Assembly (NCBI GenBank): GCA_945876155.1
Contig: CAMCMW010000020.1
Location: 1-11,559 of the forward strand
Direction: 5' to 3'
DNA: 11,559 nt
DNA from: an uncultured Ruminococcus sp.
Lineage (GTDB): Bacteria; Bacillota; Clostridia; Oscillospirales; Ruminococcaceae
The position numbers and the translations under genes are program-made. Every line of letters begins with the position of its first letter. Position 1 is the stretch's first letter. The notes below the pieces were generated by a model. The model saw only the letters and a list, made by a program, of their open reading frames with translations, did not search any database and had not been told where the DNA came from. Below are positions 6,150 through 11,559 of the stretch, in pieces.

Positions 6150-6169
6150 TTTTTACAAGTTTGTAAAAA
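6150..6169. promoter_or_regulatory. Perfect palindrome upstream of the mazG promoter candidate
   Basis: TTTTTACAA and TTGTAAAAA are perfect inverted halves separated by GT. It lies just upstream of the candidate -35 of mazG, where an activator or repressor dimer could bind. It is AT-rich, so chance is a real alternative. Confidence 0.4.
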
Positions 6170-6222
6170 TGATTGAAATCTAATGATTTTTTATATGAAT
6201 TTCTGTTAAATATCCTCTTTTT

Positions 6223-6384
6223 AGAACCTGTGCACATAGGAAATGTGTGCGGATTTTCGAGAAAAAATTGTTGCAGACAAGGCGAAAATTTGCAGACATA
6301 CTGGTGTATGACAAAAATTTTCAACGCAGTATGCAGCAGTTTTTGCCGAAAAGACGTGCGCAGATGCCTGTGTGGACAGGTTCT
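6223..6384. repeat. 162-bp full-length imperfect palindrome with AGAACCTGT terminal repeats
   Basis: AGAACCTGT (6223-6231) and its exact complement (6376-6384) bound an element whose dyad centre, between 6303 and 6304, matches the apical CATAC-TGGT-GTATG hairpin (6297-6310). The two 81-base arms align along their length with matched blocks around TTTTCG, AAAAA-TG-TGCA, AAAATTT and CATAC, separated by short mismatches and compensating one-base shifts. It fills the gap between the 178-aa protein gene, whose stop is three bases away, and the mazG leader. No transposase frame exists inside. No T-run follows either end, so it is not a standard terminator. A MITE-like element or a long structured RNA is more likely. 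I see no clear target-site duplication. Confidence 0.82.
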
Positions 6385-6387
6385 TAA

Positions 6388-6924
6388 TCAGTCGTTTACG
6401 TTTCCGCTGCTTACGCCGGCTGCCTGATCCTTCATCTGAGCAATTCTCAGCTGAGACATAACACGCTGATACATATTGAAAATCTTTCTCTTTGACTCGT
6501 CTTCCTTTGCGATTGCATTTGGAATTATCTCGGTCATGTATACACCGTTTTTAGTCAGGAAGTAAACGTAGTTCTTTCCGGCAACAGGCATATCAAACTT
6601 TGTGGTTTTCTTGCAGCAGTCAAGACAGTCGTTGGCAAGTCTGATAAAGTCGAAGGACGCCTGTGCAACACCTCTGTAACGTGCAGCAGCGTTGATGTAC
6701 TCGCCGCCTAAGTTGAAGTAGATGTTTGCAGAACCGTTGATAAAGCATACCAGTGACGCTAAAACAGTCGGTGACATAGGCATATCAATTACAGCGCCGT
6801 ATATCTCGTTGGGACCGATTTCCTTCTTAAACGGTGCAGCCGGGAAAGTGAGAGCCTTTCCTCTTGAAACTATATATTTCTGTGATGTTGTGTATCTGTC
6901 AAGTACAGAACGTTTTTTTGCCAT
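6388..6924 (-). CDS. Conserved-looking 178-aa protein of unknown function
   Basis: I do not recognise a family. The start is well supported: AGGAG lies six bases before the ATG and the frame is open for 178 codons. The protein begins with a basic segment (MAKKRSVLDRY), then a hydrophobic/Gly-rich middle (about 40-80, with VIDMPMSPTVLASLVCFING), an aromatic and Arg-rich helix region (about 78-105), and a Cys cluster C100, C103, C104. A segment with conserved-looking GKNYVYFLTKNGVYMTEI (116-133) resembles a small beta hairpin. The C-terminal 140-178 is a charged helix followed by a polar tail. No signal peptide, membrane helix or nucleotide motif is evident. It lies 78 bases downstream of the aminotransferase, on the same strand with no terminator between, so co-transcription is likely. 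Confidence 0.82.
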   Translation of the reverse strand: MAKKRSVLDRYTTSQKYIVSRGKALTFPAAPFKKEIGPNEIYGAVIDMPMSPTVLASLVCFINGSANIYFNLGGEYINAAARYRGVAQASFDFIRLANDCLDCCKKTTKFDMPVAGKNYVYFLTKNGVYMTEIIPNAIAKEDESKRKIFNMYQRVMSQLRIAQMKDQAAGVSSGNVND

Positions 6925-6939
6925 TTTAATCTCCTTTCA

Positions 6940-6970
6940 CCGCATATCCTGCGGAACCGCCTTTTGCGGC
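6940..6970 (-). promoter_or_regulatory. Two tandem GC-rich mini-hairpins in the leader of the 178-aa protein gene
   Basis: Two small dyads, CCGCA-TATCC-TGCGG (6940-6954) and CCGC-CTTTT-GCGG (6957-6969), stand side by side in the gap between the aminotransferase stop and the AGGAG site of the 178-aa protein gene. Arms are only 4-5 bp, with no T-run, so this is not a terminator. RNA processing, translation control or chance are all possible. Confidence 0.3.
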
Positions 6971-7002
6971 AGACGGTGCGCCTTGTTGATTTTCAGATTA
7001 TT

Positions 7003-8196
7003 TTAGTCAAGCATATCCTTTGTCATACCGCCGAGAATCTCAATTCCCTTTACAATCTGTTCGTCAGTCGGGGTTGAGAAGTTAAGACGGAATGAATTTG
7101 TCTTGTCACTTTCGTTTATCATAAAAGCAGTACCCGGAACAACTGCAATCTTGTAGTCCTTAACAGCCTTTGTGCAGAAGCCCATCATGTCACTGCCCTC
7201 CGGAAGTGTAGCCCAGATAAACAGTCCGCCCTCCGGACGTGTGTATGTCACCTTTTTGGAGAAATACTTGTCCATATTTTCAAGCATAAGACCGCATTTT
7301 TTCTTGTAGATAAGGCGCAGGTTCTTGAAATGCTCGTCAAGGTCACATTCTGTTAAGAATCTGTAGCAGATAAGCTGCGGCCAGATACTTGTGTGAACGT
7401 CAGATACCTGCTTGCACACTACCATCTTCTGGAATATATCCTTAGGAGCGCAGGCATAGCCTACACGAAGTCCGGGCGCAAGAATCTTTGAAAAGCTTCC
7501 CACATAGATAACTCTGTTTTCAGTGTCCATACTCTTGATTGTCGGAACATTCTCTCCGGCAAATCTCAGGTCACCGTAAGGGTTGTCCTCGATAATGATG
7601 CCGTTGTATTTGCAGGCAAGCTCGTATATTCCCTTTCTCTTTTCAAGGGACATTGTTGAACCAGTCGGGTTCTGGAAATTCGGGATAACGTAGATTACCT
7701 TCTGTCCGGCTGCGTTTTTAAGCACGTCCTCAAGAACGTCCAGTTTCATGCCGCCCTCTTCCTGTTCAACACCAACAAGGTTTACGTTGTAGGAACGGAA
7801 AGCATTGAGGGAACCTATAAAACTCGGTGCCTCAGCGATAAGAGTATCACCCTCGTTGCAGAGTACCTTGCAGGCAAGCTCTATAGCCTGCTGTGCGCCG
7901 GATGTGATAATAAGGTCGTCATTATCCTTGTTAAAACAGCCTTTAGCCGCCATTCTCTCCTTTAAGGTATCTCTCAGAGGCAGATATCCCTCAGAAATGT
8001 TATACTGCAAAGCAAGTATCGGGTCATTTTTAAGAATATCAGCTGAAATTCTTCCGACCTCTTCTGTAGGAAAAGCCTCCGGTGCTGGATTTCCGGCTGC
8101 AAAGGAAATGACTTCCGGGTCAGCGGTGAACTTCAGAATTTCTCTGATAGCAGACGCCTGAAGTCCGGAAACCTTTTCTGAAAATTTATAATTCAT
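7003..8196 (-). CDS. PLP-dependent fold-type I aminotransferase, class I/II
   Basis: A 397-aa cytoplasmic transaminase of the aminotransferase class I/II family, similar in layout to 2-aminoadipate, aromatic or branched-chain amino acid aminotransferases that lack a GntR domain. K237 in GSFSKILAPGLRVGY is the Schiff-base lysine, N176 in NFQNPTG and D204/Y207 in EDNPYG contact PLP, and R370 in FRLNFS should bind the substrate carboxylate. The substrate cannot be told from sequence. The ATG at 8196 is preferred over one at 8217, which has no ribosome site. The preferred start has GAAAGG 13-18 bases upstream, slightly far, and matches the family start (MNYKFSEKV). A near-consensus promoter lies just upstream. 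The next gene leftward codes for the 178-aa unknown protein, probably in the same transcript. The divergent neighbour is a flippase. Confidence 0.93.
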   Translation of the reverse strand: MNYKFSEKVSGLQASAIREILKFTADPEVISFAAGNPAPEAFPTEEVGRISADILKNDPILALQYNISEGYLPLRDTLKERMAAKGCFNKDNDDLIITSGAQQAIELACKVLCNEGDTLIAEAPSFIGSLNAFRSYNVNLVGVEQEEGGMKLDVLEDVLKNAAGQKVIYVIPNFQNPTGSTMSLEKRKGIYELACKYNGIIIEDNPYGDLRFAGENVPTIKSMDTENRVIYVGSFSKILAPGLRVGYACAPKDIFQKMVVCKQVSDVHTSIWPQLICYRFLTECDLDEHFKNLRLIYKKKCGLMLENMDKYFSKKVTYTRPEGGLFIWATLPEGSDMMGFCTKAVKDYKIAVVPGTAFMINESDKTNSFRLNFSTPTDEQIVKGIEILGGMTKDMLD

Positions 8197-8240
8197 TTTT
8201 AATGCAACGCCTTTCATAACAAAAAATATAACTGCATATA

Positions 8241-8269
8241 ATTATAACACATATTCAAAAATGTATCAA
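8241..8269 (-). promoter_or_regulatory. Sigma-A extended -10 promoter of the aminotransferase gene
   Basis: Leftward, TTGATA (complement of 8264-8269) is 17 bases from a perfect TATAAT (complement of 8241-8246), and TG one base before it makes an extended -10 (TGTTATAAT). The start near 8234 gives a leader of about 38 bases to ATG 8196, or only 17 with no ribosome site to ATG 8217, which supports the shorter protein. Confidence 0.85.
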
Positions 8270-8304
8270 TACGATTTACAACAATTCTTCAAATCATTAT
8301 GCAA

Positions 8305-8331
8305 TTTCAACAAATTGAAAATAATTATTTT
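8305..8331. promoter_or_regulatory. Two adjoining AT-rich dyads in the divergent spacer
   Basis: TTTCAA-CAAA-TTGAAA (8305-8320) and the overlapping perfect palindrome AAAATAATTATTTT (8318-8331) lie between the divergent aminotransferase and flippase genes. They may bind a regulator of one or both genes. The region is AT-rich, so such dyads are not rare by chance. Confidence 0.3.
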
Positions 8332-8364
8332 TAGCAATAAAACAATAAACGAAGGTGATACGGC

Positions 8365-9978
8365 TTGAAAAACCAAAGTTTCCTCAAAGGCTCTGTGATA
8401 CTTATCGCCTCTGCCGTTATAGCCAAAGCGGTGGGGGCGCTTTTCAAGATACCGCTGACCAATATGCTGGGCGGCGTGGGAATGAGCTATTTCAGCTGTG
8501 CATACGGTCTTTTTCTCCCGGTCTACGCACTGACTGCAACCGGTCTTACAACGGCTGTGGCAAAACTTACCGCTGAAAACTGCGCATTCGGCAACTACAA
8601 AAATGCGGCAAAAATACGCCGTATCTCTCTCCTTTTGTTCACTGCCGTGGGTGCAGCCGGAACACTGCTGATACTTCTGCTGGCTGTACCCTTTGCCGGA
8701 AAAATTGCCGCCTGTCCAAAGGCGTGGCTTTCCGTCATGATGATTGCACCCTCCGTGCTTTTCGGCTGTATTACAGCGGTCTACAGGGGCTGCTGGGAGG
8801 GTATGCGCAATATGTACCCCACAGCGCTTTCCCAGGTGGTGGAGGCTGTTGTAAGGCTTGCCGCCGGACTTGCTCTCTGTTCATGGGTACTCTCAAACGA
8901 GCAGACGGTTTTGCAGTATCTCCCCGACGGTATCGACATAACCGCCGCCGCATCAGCCGCCGCAGTATCAGGCATAACCCTTTCAACCCTTGCCGGAACG
9001 CTCTTCCTTTATATAAGAGGGACAGGACTGGAAAAGGGTTCGCCACTGTTAAAATCCGGCAGTGAGCAAAGCGGTCGGCAGATTATAAAGTCACTGTTTG
9101 CGGTGCTTGTACCGGTGGCGCTGGGTTCGATAGTCACCAATCTCACTTCCCTTATCGACCTTGCAACCATTATCCGCTGTCTTGACAAAGCGGCGGTTCT
9201 GTCGCCGGATTACTTCTACGAAAATTTCGGTTTAAGCGGTATTTCGCCGGCTGAGATTTCCGAGTTTATTTACGGTTCTTTTACTGGTCTTGCGGTAACC
9301 GTTTTCAACCTTGTACCGTCGGTCACCAATATGTTCGGCAAGGGAATACTTCCCAGTCTGGCACAGGCGTGGGCAAGGGGCGACAGGAACGAGTCCGAAA
9401 GGCTCTCACGGAGCGTTTTAAAAGCCACCGCCTTTCTCGCATTCCCCTCCGGAATCGGGATAACCGTTCTGTCAAAGGAAATACTGCTGTTTCTTTATCC
9501 GGACAGAATGGCAGAATGTACCGTTTCAGCCGAAAGTCTGGGGTTTCTGGGTATAGGCGTAATTTTCCTTGCACTGTCCTTTCCCCTTTTCAGTATGTTT
9601 CAGGCAATCGGCAAGGCTGACCTGCCGGTTAAGCTTATGGCAGTGGGGGTAATAGTAAAATTTGCCGGAAATATTCTGCTGATACCAGTACCCTCAGTCA
9701 ACGTTTCCGGTGCTGCCATAGCCACGCTTCTCTGCTATCTTGTTATATTTATACTATCTGTATTTTTCTACCGTAAATACACAAAAATCAGAATAAAAAT
9801 CTTTTCGCTGTTATTCCCGTCGGTATTATCCGGAATATTCTGCGGTGTTACGGCAAGGGCAGTTTACTCAGCACTCCCCCTTGAAAACCGTCTTGCACTC
9901 CCACTTTCAATATTTGCCGGAGGTGTGGTTTACCTTATTGTGTCGGCGGTTACCGGGAATGCAAAGGAATTACGGTAA
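8365..9978 (+). CDS. MurJ/SpoVB-type polysaccharide or lipid flippase (MOP superfamily)
   Basis: A 537-aa multi-pass inner membrane protein of the MOP superfamily, the group that includes MurJ/YtgP and SpoVB, which move lipid-linked wall precursors or polysaccharide units across the membrane. Length and the expected 12-14 helices fit. The N-terminus FLKGSVILIASAVIAKAVGA followed by LFKIPLTNMLG is characteristic of SpoVB-like members. Short charged loops separate hydrophobic segments throughout, and the final helices run to residue 530. The start is a TTG at 8365 with GAAGGTGAT at 8351-8359, five bases upstream; no better start exists. It is divergent from the aminotransferase. I could not find a convincing promoter in the spacer. 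Exact substrate (lipid II or another glycolipid) cannot be told from sequence. The 3' end reaches a 24-bp repeat facing the next gene. Confidence 0.88.
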   Translation: MKNQSFLKGSVILIASAVIAKAVGALFKIPLTNMLGGVGMSYFSCAYGLFLPVYALTATGLTTAVAKLTAENCAFGNYKNAAKIRRISLLLFTAVGAAGTLLILLLAVPFAGKIAACPKAWLSVMMIAPSVLFGCITAVYRGCWEGMRNMYPTALSQVVEAVVRLAAGLALCSWVLSNEQTVLQYLPDGIDITAAASAAAVSGITLSTLAGTLFLYIRGTGLEKGSPLLKSGSEQSGRQIIKSLFAVLVPVALGSIVTNLTSLIDLATIIRCLDKAAVLSPDYFYENFGLSGISPAEISEFIYGSFTGLAVTVFNLVPSVTNMFGKGILPSLAQAWARGDRNESERLSRSVLKATAFLAFPSGIGITVLSKEILLFLYPDRMAECTVSAESLGFLGIGVIFLALSFPLFSMFQAIGKADLPVKLMAVGVIVKFAGNILLIPVPSVNVSGAAIATLLCYLVIFILSVFFYRKYTKIRIKIFSLLFPSVLSGIFCGVTARAVYSALPLENRLALPLSIFAGGVVYLIVSAVTGNAKELR

Positions 9979-10018
9979 AAACGGAACTATCGAAAAATAA
10001 ACATCTCCAAAAAATAAC

Positions 10019-10042
10019 GGGCGACCAATGGTCGCCCCTACA
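10019..10042 (+). repeat. 24-bp palindromic repeat between convergent genes, possible terminator
   Basis: Begins GGGCGACCAATGGTCGCCCC and ends CTACA, identical to 3534-3557. It lies between the convergent flippase and ABC permease genes. On the leftward strand the stem is followed by GTTATTTTTT (complement of 10011-10020), so it may act as a terminator for the ABC operon. Rightward only a weak ATATTTT follows 7-8 bases later. Confidence 0.88.
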
Positions 10043-10050
10043 ATATTTTC

Positions 10051-10785
10051 TCATTTCCTGTCAGCAATCTGAACTCGTCTGATAAACAGATAAGAAACCG
10101 CAAGCAGTACCACACCGCCGATAAATGTGGTTACTGACAGGTGACTAAAGCTTTCAATAACAAATTTCATATATGACGCAAGTTTTTTTGAAATGAACGA
10201 ATCAAACAGTGCAGCATCCACAAAGGGAATAACTGCAAAGATTAAAATGTACAATGCCGCCGGTATCAACATCCTGAGAACCTTATTCAGACGATAAAAT
10301 GCCGCACTGATAAGCAATCCGGCTGAAACAGCCATAAAATCAAAGGAAAACATAATTAAAAAGCCTTTCAGATAATCCGTAGCCTGCGGAACTTCACCGT
10401 TTAACAGGAAAACCTGCTCAAAAATTGAATCATAGGAGTAATCCTGAATAATACTTTCGTAAGCATTTCCAAGTATGCAGTAAATTGTATCTACGCACGA
10501 GCCAATCAGTGCAAACAATATAAAAGCAATTATTTCGCTGACAAAATATGTCTTTCTGGAAATTCCGTTTTGTATGCCCATGGAAATGTTTTCACGATAG
10601 CTTATTATTCCCGTAATCAGCATAAAAATTATTGTGGAGAACTCCATTCCGCCTAAACCACCGCCGCCGTCTGTTGCAACTAGTATCAAACACAGATGAA
10701 TAATAACCAGAATAATTGCGGCAAAGCCAACATATCCTTTAATAAAATCGTTCATCAGATATTTTACCATACTCTTTATCTTCAT
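10051..10785 (-). CDS. ABC transporter membrane subunit (ABC-2 like)
   Basis: A 244-aa membrane protein that pairs with the adjacent ATPase. Six hydrophobic segments are visible at about 17-37, 48-64, 82-105, 143-163, 171-189 and 217-236, with a basic N-terminus and a basic C-terminus (RRVQIADRK). The acidic stretch between segments three and four (about 110-140) is likely extracytoplasmic. Such small permeases belong with YtrB-like ATPases, whose systems export or sense substrates rather than import via binding proteins; the substrate is unknown. The ATG 10785 is chosen over an in-frame GTG at 10806 because GGGAGG lies directly upstream and the GTG would overlap the ATPase gene. The gene starts 17 bases after the ATPase stop, so the two are one operon. 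The gene ends near a 24-bp repeat that can act as terminator. Confidence 0.85.
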   Translation of the reverse strand: MKIKSMVKYLMNDFIKGYVGFAAIILVIIHLCLILVATDGGGGLGGMEFSTIIFMLITGIISYRENISMGIQNGISRKTYFVSEIIAFILFALIGSCVDTIYCILGNAYESIIQDYSYDSIFEQVFLLNGEVPQATDYLKGFLIMFSFDFMAVSAGLLISAAFYRLNKVLRMLIPAALYILIFAVIPFVDAALFDSFISKKLASYMKFVIESFSHLSVTTFIGGVVLLAVSYLFIRRVQIADRK

Positions 10786-10802
10786 AACCCTTTTCCTCCC
10801 TC

Positions 10803-11559
10803 TCACGAATTAGTCAGCTGAACAAACAGCTTTTGCAGATCCATTGCGGAAACCTCAAGACCCTCCGGGACTTCGTTTTTGTCCACCCTGCCAAGCACAT
10901 AAGCCGTTTTCAGACCGCCTATCGAATCAGTACCGATAACCTCTCTGCCCTTTATAAACTCGTCAACCACTCCGGCAGCACCAGAAACAGTGAAACCTGT
11001 TTCAAGGAGTGAATCCCTGGTCTGATTTCTGATTACCTCACCGTTTTTGATAATCACAACGTCCTCAATAACCGTTGAAACTTCCTCGATAAGGTGTGTT
11101 GAAATGACACAGCAGAACGGGTTTTCAGCGTACTTTTCAATCAGACAGCGGTAGAAAAGGTCACGGTGATTGGCGTCAAGACCTAAAACCGGCTCGTCAA
11201 GGAACACATAGGGAGCGTTCACGGACAGTGCAATGATTATCTTGAAAATTGAGTTGTAGCCTGTTGAAAGTGAGCGGACATTCTTGTTTACGTTCAATCC
11301 AAATTCCTTTGCAAGCTTGTTTGCGTACTCAATGTCGAAATCCGGATAAAACTCCTTAGTCCACTTCAACGCCTTTTTGATTTTAAGCTTCGGCGGATAA
11401 AGATTTCTCTCACTCATAAGGTAAATCTTTGAAAGCGCCCTGTCGTTTTCCATTGCGTTTTCACCGTCAACAGTAACACTTCCGGAATTGCTGAAAATTC
11501 TGTTAGAAATGATTTTCAGCAGTGTGGACTTGCCTGCACCGTTTCTGCCCAGCAGTCCG
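10803..11559 (-). CDS. ABC transporter ATP-binding protein, YtrB-like, 5' end cut by the window
   Basis: The nucleotide-binding subunit partnered with the permease downstream. The frame is open to the right edge; 251 residues are visible, starting inside the Walker A loop (GRNGAGKST, 11549-11523), so about 35 or more N-terminal residues are missing. In fragment numbering, the signature LSTGYNS is at about 97-103, Walker B YVFLDE at 117-122 with the D-loop GLD following, and the switch H at 155 (STHLIEE). The signature LSTGY rather than LSGGQ, and Ala/Asn-rich DANHRDLF after the D-loop, are typical of the YtrB/GntR-linked group. Where the Q-loop is expected the sequence reads YLMSERNLYP, without an obvious Gln. 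A GntR-family regulator gene often precedes such operons and may lie just outside the window. Confidence 0.92.
   Translation of the reverse strand, partial: GLLGRNGAGKSTLLKIISNRIFSNSGSVTVDGENAMENDRALSKIYLMSERNLYPPKLKIKKALKWTKEFYPDFDIEYANKLAKEFGLNVNKNVRSLSTGYNSIFKIIIALSVNAPYVFLDEPVLGLDANHRDLFYRCLIEKYAENPFCCVISTHLIEEVSTVIEDVVIIKNGEVIRNQTRDSLLETGFTVSGAAGVVDEFIKGREVIGTDSIGGLKTAYVLGRVDKNEVPEGLEVSAMDLQKLFVQLTNS

Noticed and set aside
5287..6324. Longer mazG frame beginning at 6324
   Set aside because: The extra 79 residues run through the palindrome element and leader, have no family match, and lack a ribosome site; ATG 6087 has GGTGAT directly upstream and fits the usual MazG start.
6223..6384. 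Intrinsic terminator for the 178-aa protein gene
   Set aside because: The palindrome is much longer than a terminator and no T-run follows on either strand.
8355..8576. 73-aa frame inside the flippase start
   Set aside because: It overlaps the well-supported flippase in another frame and its composition looks like a shadow.

Overview
The window looks like chromosomal DNA from an anaerobic, low-to-moderate GC Firmicute of the Clostridia, most likely Ruminococcus or a relative in Oscillospiraceae. This is inferred from the protein styles (sugar-binding lipoprotein, HU, RqcP and MazG order, YtrB-like ABC pair, SpoVB/MurJ-type flippase), near-consensus sigma-A promoters, strong AGGAGG-type ribosome sites, and short intergenic repeats that I associate from memory with ruminococcal genomes. 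No phage, transposase, CRISPR, rRNA or tRNA is visible. It is mainly housekeeping and accessory-metabolism DNA with unusual intergenic structure.

Layout, left to right. At 1-318 there is the very start of a leftward gene, two divergent promoters and a CRE/LacI-like palindrome. At 319-1728 a monocistronic solute-binding lipoprotein ends in a clear terminator. At 1826-3474 an ArsC/Spx-like protein overlaps a pyrimidine-nucleoside phosphorylase by one base. At 3485-3557 two copies of a 24-bp palindromic repeat lie in inverted orientation. At 3692-4589 a promoter drives a small membrane protein followed by a zinc-ribbon protein. A convergent terminator (4610-4650) separates these from the leftward cluster mazG - hup - rqcP (6087 to 4647), which has an internal terminator between hup and rqcP. 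Upstream of mazG lies a 162-bp imperfect palindrome (6223-6384). Next comes a leftward pair, an aminotransferase (8196-7003) followed by a 178-aa protein of unknown function (6924-6388). A MurJ/SpoVB-like flippase runs rightward (8365-9978). Another 24-bp repeat lies between it and a leftward ABC permease and ATPase, the latter cut by the right edge.

How the genes fit together. mazG, hup and rqcP form a translation and nucleoid maintenance cluster known from other Firmicutes: MazG cleans the NTP pool, HU compacts DNA, and RqcP acts in rescue of stalled 50S subunits. The phosphorylase salvages pyrimidine nucleosides. The lipoprotein probably captures a sugar for a permease encoded elsewhere. 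The other genes do not form one obvious pathway.

The strongest candidates for something undescribed are the 162-bp palindrome and the dispersed 24-bp repeat family. The 178-aa protein is the least explained gene. I see no convincing new multi-gene system.
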